Positions 1-9,174 of a stretch of DNA of 64,000 nucleotides are shown here, one piece after another. The notes below the pieces were generated by a model. It was not told the origin of the DNA. It ran no database searches and saw only the letters and a program-made list of their open reading frames with translations. How positions within the stretch are numbered: position 1 is the stretch's first letter; every line of letters begins with the position of its first letter. The DNA is from Arthrobacter glacialis (lineage in GTDB: Bacteria > Actinomycetota > Actinomycetes > Actinomycetales > Micrococcaceae), in the NCBI RefSeq assembly GCF_002909445.1, contig NZ_PPXC01000002.1, forward strand, positions 186,001 to 250,000, written 5' to 3'. The translations under genes were made by a program, and so were the position numbers.

Positions 1-125
1 CGCACATCCACGCTTCCGACCTGGTCCTGCCGGCCAACTCGGTTCTGGTTACCGAAGGCACAGCGCTGATCGTTCACTTCGCTGAGCCCGCCGTTGCCAC
101 TGAAGCTGAAGCAGCTGCAGAGTAA
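1..125 (+). CDS. rplY: 50S ribosomal protein L25/CTC family, C-terminal end (partial)
   Basis: Only the last 40 codons lie in the window; reading begins in frame at base 3 and stops at TAA 123-125. The tail reads HIHASDLVLP, then a TEGTALIVHF strand and an Ala/Glu-rich end, which fits the C-terminal domain of L25/CTC-type proteins that bind 5S rRNA. The pth gene follows after 9 bases, the usual actinobacterial order rplY-pth, so the two are probably co-transcribed. The call rests on this short tail plus the neighbour. Confidence 0.8.
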   Translation, partial: HIHASDLVLPANSVLVTEGTALIVHFAEPAVATEAEAAAE

Positions 126-134
126 TAATCACTT

Positions 135-707
135 ATGAGTGAAACTTGGCTTGTAGTCGGGCTCGGGAATCCCGGGCCCGGCTACAGCCGTAACAGGCAC
201 AATATTGGTTACATGGTGGTTGAGGAATTGGCCTCCCGCATGGACGCCACTTTCAAGACCCACAAAGCCAAGGCGCTGGTGGCCACGGGCAGGCTGTCCA
301 TGGGTGGGCACAAGTTGATTCTGGCCAAGCCAGCAACTTTCATGAACCTCAGCGGAAGTCCGACGGCGCAACTCGCCAAGTTCTACAACCTCGCCCCCGA
401 CCATGTGATTGCCATCCACGACGAGATTGACATCCCCTTTGACACTGTCAAGGTGAAACTTGGTGGCGGCGAGGGCGGCCACAACGGCCTGCGCGACATC
501 TCCAAAACCCTTGGCACCAAGGACTACTACCGTGTCCGTGCCGGCGTGGGGCGTCCGCCCGGACGCGCTGATGCCGCCAGCCACGTGCTGCGGGATTTCT
601 CCACGGCGGAGAACAAGACTCTTCCCTTCCTGATCGATAACGCGGCCGACGCCGTCGAGCTATTGGCTGGCAGCGGACTGCTGGCTGCACAGGACAAATT
701 CAGCTAA
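135..707 (+). CDS. pth: Peptidyl-tRNA hydrolase
   Basis: This cytoplasmic enzyme cleaves peptidyl-tRNA released from stalled ribosomes and so recycles tRNA. The 190-residue length is normal. Family motifs are all visible: VVGLGNPGP near the N-terminus with Asn12, RHNIG with catalytic His22, ATFMNLSG with Asn71, IHDEIDIP with Asp96, and GGEGGHNGL with Asn117. It starts at ATG 135, 9 bases after the rplY stop. A weak inverted repeat (gctaaa/tttagc, 704-727) overlaps the stop region, but I see no convincing terminator before the regulators that follow. Confidence 0.97.
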   Translation: MSETWLVVGLGNPGPGYSRNRHNIGYMVVEELASRMDATFKTHKAKALVATGRLSMGGHKLILAKPATFMNLSGSPTAQLAKFYNLAPDHVIAIHDEIDIPFDTVKVKLGGGEGGHNGLRDISKTLGTKDYYRVRAGVGRPPGRADAASHVLRDFSTAENKTLPFLIDNAADAVELLAGSGLLAAQDKFS

Positions 708-821
708 AACGCGCAAGCGAATTTAGCGTTAACTGCACTTCTTGGAATCGCCACGGCAAAGCGATCGGCAATCTTGGCCAAGCACGTGTGAAACGCTGTT
801 AGAATCTCCCTAATTGCGACT

Positions 822-831
822 GAGGTACCTC
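822..831. promoter_or_regulatory. Perfect 10-bp palindrome GAGGTACCTC upstream of regulator 1
   Basis: A perfect palindrome lies about 40 bases before the chosen ATG of the first LAL regulator. The related string gaggtact occurs upstream of the third regulator (6350-6357). Palindromes of this size are the usual form of LuxR/NarL-type HTH sites, so an autoregulatory operator is a reasonable inference. No binding evidence can be seen in sequence alone. Confidence 0.35.
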
Positions 832-873
832 TTGGATACCAGTCAGGTCTCTCGTGGTGTAAGGGAACAGGTT

Positions 874-3588
874 ATGGCAAGCGTCTGGGGTGAGTGGTCT
901 ACCGCCAGGGGCGATCCGACCGAACACCGGTCTGGTCGCCGTGACATGGGCGCGGCAGAACGGCGTCGTTGGTCATCCTTCATCCGGCAAGACCTGGTTG
1001 AGCTTGCCGTTGAACGGCTAGAAGACCCCCATACCCACGGCCTGGTGGTGATCGGCCACCGTGGCGTCGGAAAAACCACCCTGGCACGGTCCGTCGAGGC
1101 CCGCATCACCGCCACCACCCATTGTGTGAAGCTGTTTTGTCTTGACACGGAAACGGCCATTCCCTACGGCATTTGGGGTGTTCAGCTGGCCCGGCTGGAC
1201 AGCGTGCACATGAAAACACCCAATTCCATCATCCACGGGATTGCCGACCTGGTGCACGCTGACGCCGCAGGTCGCCGCGTGGTTGTGGTTCTGGATCATC
1301 TGCAAACCATTGATACCTCCAGCATGGGCGTTTTGATGCACTTGATCTTCAGCGGAGCTGCCAAAGTGATGGTCCTGACCCGGGCCACCAATGAGTTGCC
1401 CGAAGACTTGATGTGGCTGCTCAAGGACAACCTGCTTTCGGAGCTGGCGCTGGAGGAGTTCACCAAAGGTGAGGTTCAGGAACTCATTTCCAAGGCCTTG
1501 GGTGGTTCCATTGCGACAGCCACTGTTGCTACCTTGCACGAATCCAGTGGCGGAAATCCGCTGGTCCTGCACACACTGGTCCACGAAGAGCTCAATCGCG
1601 GAAACCTGGTGCAACACCATGACACCTGGGTGCTCAACAGTGAACGCTCCACCGAACCCATAAGCTTGCTCGCGGAGCTGGTCCAGGGCCGCCTCGAGCG
1701 CGAATCGGCCGAGCTTCGTCACGGCGTCGAAATGATGTCACTTGTTCAACGGATTCCCCTGTCCATGGCGCTGGAGGTTCTGGGTGCCGACACTTTGAAT
1801 CTGATGGAAGAGCGCAAGTATCTGGCTATCAGTGGGAAGGCTGGGCGCTACACCTCGCTTGCAGAACCCTTCATCGGTGAGACTGTTCGCGCCTTGCTGG
1901 ACCAACAAGCAAAAGCCCGGCTGTACAGGGAACTGACGGACGTTGTTTCGATGGATTCACAGGACTTCTCACGGCAGGAACTTTTAGTCTTCGCCACGTG
2001 GGCGCACGACGCCGGAATCCCCCTGAAGCCGGAGGTGGCCCTGTCCGCAGCAAGGACTGCCTTGGTGTACTCGGAGCCCATGCTTGCCTTGAAATTCGCC
2101 GATGCTGTGGAAGGCGGCACGCCCCATGCAATCTATGCCGCCCTTGAGCGCAGTGCTGCCTACTCGCTCCTTGCCAACTACCCCAAAGCGTTGCACGAAA
2201 TTAGTGAAACCAAGGACCTGGCGGAAATGTGCTTGAACATTGCAGACCATTCCGCGTGGCTGGGCGAACTCTGCAGTGCGCTGCAGTGGGTTGAGGGGGG
2301 ATTGGCACAAATACCGGAGCTGCTGAGTGCCGAATCCGCCAAATTGCTGGATCCTGGCCATGAACTCGCGCATGTAGAGCAAGCCAGAAGAAACCTTAGC
2401 CTGGCCATGTGCGAGTATCAGGTGCACTGCGGGCAGTTTCGCGAAGCGGCACCGGCGTTGGAAGCCGGTTACCGGGAAATGGTGGATATCGACTACAGCC
2501 TGTTCTGCGGGAGCCTGTTGGTGCTGGTGTGGGCAGCCACTGGCAGGGAACTAGACGCGGTTGATTTGGCGCAGGAGATTTCTCCGCAATTCAAGAAAGC
2601 ATCCCGGTTTATTCGGCAGCCGGAGCTCCACATTCACGGATTGGTACTAGCCCTGATTTGGTCCGGACAATGCCTGGAGGGAGTTGAGATGCTGACGCAG
2701 ATGTTCGTGGGCATGGGGCGCCGCTCCGAGTATCATGGCGGCATCATCGAATTGGGTCTTGGCATTGCCCACGTTTGCGCCGGCAATGCGTTGGAGGCCG
2801 CAGAAATCCTGCGGGTGGCCGTGGCGCAGCTGGAATTACGGGATACGTACCACTGCACCCAAGTGGCGTATTCTGCACTGGCCTACGCCTTGGCCCAGGT
2901 TGAAGATGACGCCGAAGCAACAAAGTACCTTGCCCTCGCTGGAAACTTGGCGCCCACTACGACGTGGGTCAACGTGGCCCTGGCCAGGTTCTTTACCTTG
3001 ATGGCCCAGCGGTGGCTGGGAGACCCGGACGCAACGGAACGGTTGGCCGCTTCTGCGCAGGAAGACGCTGCTGCCGGCAGGTATACACTCGCCTACCTGA
3101 GCCTATTTGGCGCCTCCACCAGTGCCCGCGAGAAGGACCTTGAGCTTCTGGAATCAACTGCAGCCATGGCACAGGGGCCCATGGCCGAGCTGTCCGAACT
3201 GGTGGCGCAAGCATTTCTGGACAAGGATGCGGAAAAGGCACTGCTGGCTGCGGAAGTGGCGCAAAGCATGGAACTGACCGCCGTGGAACTGCGCTGCGCG
3301 CTCTTGGCCCTGGATCTTGCCCGTGCGGCCGGATACACGCGGCAGGCCAAGGAAGCCGAAACGAGAATAAACCGCTTGACCCCGAGTTCACCAGTTCTCC
3401 CACTGGTGCCGATCATGGAGGGTGCCAAGCTGACCCAGCGTGAATCTCAGGTCGCCAAGCTTGCCCGGCGCGGAATGGCCAACCGGGCCATTGCCGAAAG
3501 TATGGGAGTGTCCATTCGGACGGTTGAGGGGCACCTCTACCAAATATTTTCCAAGCTTGGCCTCAGCTCCCGCAATGAGTTGTTTTAG
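874..3588 (+). CDS. LAL-type LuxR-family transcriptional regulator (paralog 1)
   Basis: A large ATPase-regulator of 904 residues. It has an N-terminal AAA/NB-ARC-like NTPase with Walker A GHRGVGKT (about 61-68) and Walker B VVVVLDH (about 136-142). A long alpha-helical, TPR-like middle follows, then a C-terminal LuxR/GerE HTH (about 853-904) containing LTQRE and RTVEGHLYQIFSKL. Such proteins usually bind an inducer through the helical region and activate transcription. I chose ATG 874 because AAGGGA (861-866) sits 7 bases before it; a TTG at 814 is in frame but has no ribosome site and would make the upstream palindrome coding. It is the first of three tandem paralogs; the next starts 12 bases after its stop. 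Target genes are not shown by the sequence; the adjacent polysaccharide cluster is the likely regulon. Confidence 0.9.
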   Translation: MASVWGEWSTARGDPTEHRSGRRDMGAAERRRWSSFIRQDLVELAVERLEDPHTHGLVVIGHRGVGKTTLARSVEARITATTHCVKLFCLDTETAIPYGIWGVQLARLDSVHMKTPNSIIHGIADLVHADAAGRRVVVVLDHLQTIDTSSMGVLMHLIFSGAAKVMVLTRATNELPEDLMWLLKDNLLSELALEEFTKGEVQELISKALGGSIATATVATLHESSGGNPLVLHTLVHEELNRGNLVQHHDTWVLNSERSTEPISLLAELVQGRLERESAELRHGVEMMSLVQRIPLSMALEVLGADTLNLMEERKYLAISGKAGRYTSLAEPFIGETVRALLDQQAKARLYRELTDVVSMDSQDFSRQELLVFATWAHDAGIPLKPEVALSAARTALVYSEPMLALKFADAVEGGTPHAIYAALERSAAYSLLANYPKALHEISETKDLAEMCLNIADHSAWLGELCSALQWVEGGLAQIPELLSAESAKLLDPGHELAHVEQARRNLSLAMCEYQVHCGQFREAAPALEAGYREMVDIDYSLFCGSLLVLVWAATGRELDAVDLAQEISPQFKKASRFIRQPELHIHGLVLALIWSGQCLEGVEMLTQMFVGMGRRSEYHGGIIELGLGIAHVCAGNALEAAEILRVAVAQLELRDTYHCTQVAYSALAYALAQVEDDAEATKYLALAGNLAPTTTWVNVALARFFTLMAQRWLGDPDATERLAASAQEDAAAGRYTLAYLSLFGASTSAREKDLELLESTAAMAQGPMAELSELVAQAFLDKDAEKALLAAEVAQSMELTAVELRCALLALDLARAAGYTRQAKEAETRINRLTPSSPVLPLVPIMEGAKLTQRESQVAKLARRGMANRAIAESMGVSIRTVEGHLYQIFSKLGLSSRNELF

Positions 3589-3600
3589 GTGGTGACCCCG

Positions 3601-6312
3601 ATGAGCCATCATGATCAGGAGCCACGTGGTGTTTCGCTTGCCATGCACGTCCATTCTCCCTTTGTGCGCCACGCCGAACTTGCGGACATTGAATTTGCCC
3701 TCGACAATGAGGATTGCCAGGCAGTCATTCTGCGTTACGACACTGGTCTGGGTGCCTCCAGCATTCTGCGTCACCTTGCCGAAGAAATGTCCAAGGTGCG
3801 GGCCGTGCTGGCCATCCATGGCATCCCCTCGCTGAGCTCGGTGCCGTATGGGGCATTCGCTCCACTGCTCGCTGGTGTGAACAGCGATGACCTCAGCATC
3901 CGCACCAACGTTTTCAGGGCAGTGCTGGATGCCCTCGCCGCAGGTGGTGACGTGTCCCATGGGACCGAACTCCCACTGGTGATCGTTGACGATGCGCACG
4001 CTGTTGATCCATCAACGGCTGAACTTCTGCTCACCTTGGTCCTCTCCGGAACCATCAAACTCGTTGCCTCGCATCTGCGCAACCACAAGTTGCCCCAGCC
4101 GCTGCCGAAGTTGTGGAGCGGTGGCAGTGCCGAAACCATCGATGTCCATCCGCTCACCCGTGATCAGGGGCATGAATTTTGCCGGGCCATGTTGGCTGCC
4201 CCCGTGGCCCTGCCTACCAGCTGGTACTTCTGGTCACGGTCCGGGGGTAACCCCATGCTGCTCAAGATGCTGGTCAGTGAAGCGCTCGACGACGAATTGC
4301 TCACCAAGAACCGCGGCATTTGGCTGTACCGGCTGGGCCACCACAGGGTGGGGCGGAACCTCCGCGATGTTGTTCGGCAACAAATTCGTGGTTTGAGCGC
4401 GGCAGCCGAGTCAGCGCTGGACCTTGTTGCGTTGGCCGAACCTGTGTCGCGGGAAATAGTTGAACAAGTCAGCGGAACAGAAGCCGTTGCTGAACTGCTG
4501 GCCCGCCAACTGGTGCAATCGCCGTTGCAACAAGAGGGCATGCTCAGACTTGCCAACCCCATTTACGGCGAGGTCATCAGGCAAATGGTGCCCCCCGCGC
4601 GCAGCCGCATTCTGCACGATAGTTTAATGGCGAAACTTGACGCCCAACCCATGGGAATGGAAGCACTCCTGCGGCGGGTCAGTTGGGCCGTGGACAGCGG
4701 CTTGGAAGTCTCGGCGGACCGGCTATTTCGTGCGGCGCTAATCGCCTGCAAGCTTTCTCAGCCCACGTTGGCGCTGGAACTTCTTGACCACATCACCGTG
4801 GCTGACCAGGCATTGGAGGTGCAGGCGGTTCAAGCCAGGGCCTTTTACATGATGGGCGACTATGAACAAGCCGCCAAGCTTCTCGATGACGCCTTTGATG
4901 CGGCCAACACCCTGAATGAGCTGTTGTTTGGGGCCCTTCTGCGCGCAGTAACCCGGCTTGCCCTGGGGATGCCGGCCGCCACGATGGAGGATGACATCAA
5001 CACATTGCTCGCCGCCGGTGAACGGCTCATGGCGGAGATGCCTGAGCAGGCTGAGGTCATCAGGGATCGTGTTGGGCACAAGGCGGCTTTGCTTGAACTG
5101 ATGATGCTGTCTCAAAAGGGTGACTATGGCCGCATGGGCCCGCTCATAGAATCTGTGCTTGCTGGCAGCCCGCAGCTTTCGGCGGACGAACGCCGGTTGA
5201 ACGAATCCATTGCCTTGGCCATGGATGCCGAACGGCTGTGCGCTTTGGGTTTGTCCGCACAAAGCCAAAAACGCTCCGCCGAAGCCTTCGCCATTGAACA
5301 CTCGGACCTCTATGACGTCTTCTTCATCCCCGAAATGATCGTCTTCCGCCAAGTGACCACGGCACTTTGCGCCGGGGATTTGCCCTTCGCCGCCAAGCTC
5401 CTGGACCAGTTCTTTGTGGATACAGGGCCAATTATTATCACTTTTGGTGGTGGCGCCAATGTGGCCCGGGGCATGGGGCTCATCCGGCAGGGACTTCTGC
5501 CGGAAGCGGTGGATGCTCTACTCCCGGCCATAGAATCGCTGCGGGACAGCGATCCACAACAACTGCTTGGATTCTGCACCTCCATGTTGGCCTACACAGC
5601 AGCCAAATTGGGCCAGGAGGAACTGGCGGCACGCTTGATTGCCGAGCATCAGGAGAAACCGGGCATGTTCCTTGTCACCGCCCACGAGCGCGCCTTCATG
5701 GCTGCGGCATGCGAATACCTTACACATGATGGTGCTGGACTGGCCGAGCTGCTCATCTTGGCTGACAACGCCAGAGACCAACAGGCGCCTCTTCTGGAGC
5801 TCAATGCCCTTGCCCTGGCCGTTGAACTTGGAGGGGATTCCCAGATTGAACGCTTGCTGCTGATTTGCCAGACGGTGGAAGGTGCATGGGCTGAATCGAT
5901 CACGGACTTCTGCCACAAGCAACTTTCGCTCCGTGACATTCCCGTTGACGCCGCAGTTGATCAACAAGGGCCAGATAGCACGCCTCGGCTTGAGAATGCT
6001 TCTTCGCAGCAGGTCTCGTTTTTCGGCACATCACCGGTTTCACCGCACCAACAGGGAGCTACCGCCAAGCCGGCCGTTCCGCCCAGCAGGGCCCGGCAGT
6101 ACGGCCAAATTAAACGCTTGCCACTGACACGCCGGGAACGCGAAATCACGGAATTGGTGGTGGAAGGCTACTCGGATCGGGAAATCGCTGAACGGTTGCA
6201 GCTGTCGGTACGTACAGTCGAAGGTCATCTGTACCGGTGCTACGCGAAATTGTCTATCAGTGGCAGGCACCAGATCATTGCCCAGGAGTGGATCCTGGAC
6301 CACTTGCATTAA
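3601..6312 (+). CDS. LAL-type LuxR-family regulator with degenerate P-loop (paralog 2)
   Basis: A paralog of the preceding gene, 903 residues, with the same layout: N-terminal NTPase-like region, helical middle, and C-terminal LuxR HTH (LTRREREI, RTVEGHLYRCYAKL). The Walker A position reads YDTGLGASS (about 46-54), so the invariant Lys is Ala and the leading Gly is Tyr. The Walker B strand PLVIVDD (about 125-131) is kept. ATP binding is therefore probably weak or lost, and the protein may act as a non-hydrolysing partner. ATG 3601 was chosen because AGGTGG (3587-3592) overlapping the previous stop is well placed; GTG at 3589 or 3592 is possible. The 12-base spacing implies co-transcription and probably translational coupling with paralog 1. 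Confidence 0.9.
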   Translation: MSHHDQEPRGVSLAMHVHSPFVRHAELADIEFALDNEDCQAVILRYDTGLGASSILRHLAEEMSKVRAVLAIHGIPSLSSVPYGAFAPLLAGVNSDDLSIRTNVFRAVLDALAAGGDVSHGTELPLVIVDDAHAVDPSTAELLLTLVLSGTIKLVASHLRNHKLPQPLPKLWSGGSAETIDVHPLTRDQGHEFCRAMLAAPVALPTSWYFWSRSGGNPMLLKMLVSEALDDELLTKNRGIWLYRLGHHRVGRNLRDVVRQQIRGLSAAAESALDLVALAEPVSREIVEQVSGTEAVAELLARQLVQSPLQQEGMLRLANPIYGEVIRQMVPPARSRILHDSLMAKLDAQPMGMEALLRRVSWAVDSGLEVSADRLFRAALIACKLSQPTLALELLDHITVADQALEVQAVQARAFYMMGDYEQAAKLLDDAFDAANTLNELLFGALLRAVTRLALGMPAATMEDDINTLLAAGERLMAEMPEQAEVIRDRVGHKAALLELMMLSQKGDYGRMGPLIESVLAGSPQLSADERRLNESIALAMDAERLCALGLSAQSQKRSAEAFAIEHSDLYDVFFIPEMIVFRQVTTALCAGDLPFAAKLLDQFFVDTGPIIITFGGGANVARGMGLIRQGLLPEAVDALLPAIESLRDSDPQQLLGFCTSMLAYTAAKLGQEELAARLIAEHQEKPGMFLVTAHERAFMAAACEYLTHDGAGLAELLILADNARDQQAPLLELNALALAVELGGDSQIERLLLICQTVEGAWAESITDFCHKQLSLRDIPVDAAVDQQGPDSTPRLENASSQQVSFFGTSPVSPHQQGATAKPAVPPSRARQYGQIKRLPLTRREREITELVVEGYSDREIAERLQLSVRTVEGHLYRCYAKLSISGRHQIIAQEWILDHLH

Positions 6313-6477
6313 CTGAGTGGCGTAAGTACTGAACTGAGTACTGAAACGCGAGGTACTTGCGCATCTGCCCTCCAAAAGTACTGGGAAATAGAGTACACAC
6401 TACTCATGCCCGCCTGCGGGCTAGATCCTACTGTTGAAGTACTGGAGTTAGCTGTACATCATGGAAGGTCTCGACCC
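6313..6477. promoter_or_regulatory. Intergenic control region with repeated AGTACT sites
   Basis: These 165 bases between regulators 2 and 3 hold four copies of the palindrome AGTACT (6325-6330, 6337-6342, 6377-6382, 6438-6443), plus near-copies GGTACT (6352-6357) and AGTACA (6392-6397). The 8-mer GTACTTGC at 6353-6360 recurs twice in the 12.7-13.1 kb control region. The density of sites suggests a promoter under control of one or more of the LAL proteins, probably including autoregulation. The role is inferred; only the repeats are seen. Confidence 0.5.
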
Positions 6478-9174
6478 ATGTCTCATACGGTCCTGGAATC
6501 AACACACATAGTTACTCACCCAACTATTTCACCGAACGGCCACAGCAAAAATGGTGACACATTTTCCGCAGTGCGTGAACCAATTCTTGAAACCATCCAA
6601 GGCAGGCTGCTGCACCGCGACAGCTGTGGTGCCATACTGTTGGGTGAGTACGGAGTAGGAAAGACTTGCGTGGCGAAACAGGTCCTTGAAGTCATGGAAC
6701 ATGATTGCCTGGTGGTCTCGCTGCGGTGCAGTGCCAGCACCGTCACCATCGATTATGGTGCCTTGAGCCCCTTGATGGGCAGCGTGGCACCTGACACCAT
6801 TGAAAGCCCCATGTCAGTCCTGCGGGCTGTTTCGAAGGAGCTTCTGCAACGGGCCAGCCGCAGGCCAATCGTGTTGTTTATTGACAACGTTCAGGACCTT
6901 GACGACCATTCCGCGTTGATCGTGAGCCAGTTGGCGGTGAGCAAGGCGGTCAAGTTGCTCTTGACCGGCGATTCCCTAACCTCAATTCCGGGGGAGATTC
7001 TTGGACTCTGGCGGGATGGGCTCATTAGCCGCATGGATGTGTTGCCGATTTCGGAAGCCGATGCCCGTGACTGGCTCGAAGAATTCTTGGACAGGCCTGT
7101 TTCGGCTGCAGCCGCGAATTCACTGTATGAAGCAGGCGGTGGCAATCCGCGATTCTTGAGTGCCGTGGTGGTGGAGCAAATGGGTGCCGGAAGCGTGGTT
7201 CTCAACGAGGGTGTTTGGGTCCTTTCCGGCGCACCGTTTGTCTGCGGGCGCAACAGTGTAGACACGGTAATGGCTGCGTTGCTTTCCCTCTCGGTGCACG
7301 AGCGCCTGGTTGTTGAGGCCCTGGCATTGTCTGGCGGATTGTCGATTGGTCAGCTCATGGCTTTTTGTGATGCCAAAGCCGTTGACTCCTTGCAGCAGCG
7401 AGGTTTTCTGACCATGGGCAAGAAGGACGGAACCCTGGTCCACCTCCGTAACAACCTTGTGGCGCAAGTTCTGCGGCAAGAGGTTCCGGCGGGGCGCAGC
7501 CGCGAACTCCAGCGGCTAGCGGCCGCTTCAGCCGATGACCAAGGCGCAGCTGACATGGACAATTTTCAACTGGCCATTTGGGCAATCGACTGCGGCAATG
7601 CAGAGGGTCTGGAGCATGGCCATGACCAGGCCAGGGAGGCGAACAATGCCGGTCGCCCGGACCTGGCCTTGCGCATTCTTGACGCGATGCCCGGGCATGG
7701 TTCTGATCCTCTCGTGTTGGTTGAAAGTGCGCGGGCTTACTTGGGTCTGGGGAATCTCGACGGCGCCAGGGCTGTGCTCTTTGCCCCATCGCTGCGGCTC
7801 GCGGAGTTGCCCTTGGAACAGTGGGTGGATGTGATGCTGCTGCGCATGGCGATGGCCAGTGGTGGGAAGACAGCCGCAGCGGACGCCCACGACCTGCACG
7901 CATCGATTAGTTTGCGGCTTCATGACGAGCGTGCAGACTATTCGGCCACCATTGTGGACCTGAGAGAGCGGCTCCAGCTCGCAGAGATTGACCTGAACTT
8001 GGAAAAGGGCCGCTACGCCGAAGTGGGGCCGCAACTCCAATTGCTCCATTCAACGGGCGCAAGCGCCAGTACTCGGCGCTTGGCCGGGCTGTGGCTCATC
8101 GAAGTGTGGACCTTGACCGGCCGTGCATTGGATGCGGCCAAGATTGCTGACGAGCTCGAGTTGGAAGCCATAGTGCGTGACGATGCGGGCCCCTTTGAGG
8201 ACCTTGCCGGCTCCGCCCTGGTCACGGCCATCACCGCTTCGCTGATGGCCGGCAATCCCGGCAGCTATTTGCTTCAGGCAGCTCAGGGCCCGTCTAACAG
8301 GATGCGGTCCATCACACTGGGACAACTGGTGGAAGGTTTGATGCACGCCTACTCTGGGCGGGCCGACAAAGCCCTCAGATCACTCTTGGCTGCTGCCAGC
8401 CAATTCGATCAACTCGATGAGAGCGCTTCACAAGCATTGGCGTACTCGGCCATCGCATATTCCTACGCGCTCAAGGGTGACGACGAGTCAGCAAAAACGT
8501 TCATGACGCTGCGCAATGCCATGGCGGTGTCAGGGCCCCGGTTGACAGTGCTCGCGTGTGAATCCTTTGAAGTTCTGGCGTCTGCCGAGATCGCGTCACG
8601 GGAGAAGGCCATTGTCTCCCTCTACTCCCTCGCCGATGAAAGCCACAGGGGCCAGGTGCCTGCCTTGGAGATGGGGTTCCTCTGTGCAGCAGTGAGATTG
8701 GGAAGCAGCAAAGGTGCCCCCCGGCTGCTGGACATTGCTGCCCAGGTGCAGGGCCCGTGGGCCAGGTGTTGTGAAGGATTCGCCCAAGGTGTCATGAATT
8801 CGAACGCACCCCACTTGCTGGAGATGGCCGAGGCAGCAAGTGCCTATGGCGACGATTTGTTTGCCCGCGACATTGCCCGGGCTGCACTGAAGATTGCCAG
8901 CGACGGTGCCGACAAGGGTTCGTTGCGCGTAGCCCACCAGCTTATCCGAAATGGTGTTATGAAGCTGGGACACGTCAAAGTGAGTAGCGATGACGGCCAG
9001 ATGCTGACATTCCGAGAGCAGGAGATAGCCTCGCTTGCGGCCCGGGGTGCCAGCAACAAGGCCATCGCCGCCCAGATGCACATTTCCGTTCGTACGGTTG
9101 AGGGCCATCTCTACCAGGTGTACTCCAAGCTTCAGGTGAATTCCAGGGCGGAGTTGCGTGAAAGCCTAGCCTGA
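6478..9174 (+). CDS. LAL-type LuxR-family regulator (paralog 3)
   Basis: The third paralog, 898 residues. It has an intact Walker A GEYGVGKT (about 56-63) and a Walker B-like strand IVLFIDN (about 131-137), a helical TPR-like middle, and a C-terminal LuxR HTH (LTFREQEI, RTVEGHLYQVYSKL). I chose ATG 6478 because GGAAGG (6463-6468) lies 9 bases upstream; an in-frame ATG at 6406 lacks a ribosome site and falls inside the repeat-rich control region. Unlike paralog 2 it has its own long upstream region, so it is probably transcribed separately. Its end overlaps the convergent APS kinase gene by 9 bases, so the two transcripts would be antisense at their 3' ends. Confidence 0.9.
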   Translation: MSHTVLESTHIVTHPTISPNGHSKNGDTFSAVREPILETIQGRLLHRDSCGAILLGEYGVGKTCVAKQVLEVMEHDCLVVSLRCSASTVTIDYGALSPLMGSVAPDTIESPMSVLRAVSKELLQRASRRPIVLFIDNVQDLDDHSALIVSQLAVSKAVKLLLTGDSLTSIPGEILGLWRDGLISRMDVLPISEADARDWLEEFLDRPVSAAAANSLYEAGGGNPRFLSAVVVEQMGAGSVVLNEGVWVLSGAPFVCGRNSVDTVMAALLSLSVHERLVVEALALSGGLSIGQLMAFCDAKAVDSLQQRGFLTMGKKDGTLVHLRNNLVAQVLRQEVPAGRSRELQRLAAASADDQGAADMDNFQLAIWAIDCGNAEGLEHGHDQAREANNAGRPDLALRILDAMPGHGSDPLVLVESARAYLGLGNLDGARAVLFAPSLRLAELPLEQWVDVMLLRMAMASGGKTAAADAHDLHASISLRLHDERADYSATIVDLRERLQLAEIDLNLEKGRYAEVGPQLQLLHSTGASASTRRLAGLWLIEVWTLTGRALDAAKIADELELEAIVRDDAGPFEDLAGSALVTAITASLMAGNPGSYLLQAAQGPSNRMRSITLGQLVEGLMHAYSGRADKALRSLLAAASQFDQLDESASQALAYSAIAYSYALKGDDESAKTFMTLRNAMAVSGPRLTVLACESFEVLASAEIASREKAIVSLYSLADESHRGQVPALEMGFLCAAVRLGSSKGAPRLLDIAAQVQGPWARCCEGFAQGVMNSNAPHLLEMAEAASAYGDDLFARDIARAALKIASDGADKGSLRVAHQLIRNGVMKLGHVKVSSDDGQMLTFREQEIASLAARGASNKAIAAQMHISVRTVEGHLYQVYSKLQVNSRAELRESLA

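Noticed and set aside
814-873. TTG start for LAL regulator 1, adding 20 residues
   Set aside because: No ribosome site precedes it, and ATG 874 has AAGGGA at good spacing. The stretch also contains the GAGGTACCTC palindrome, which suits non-coding control DNA.
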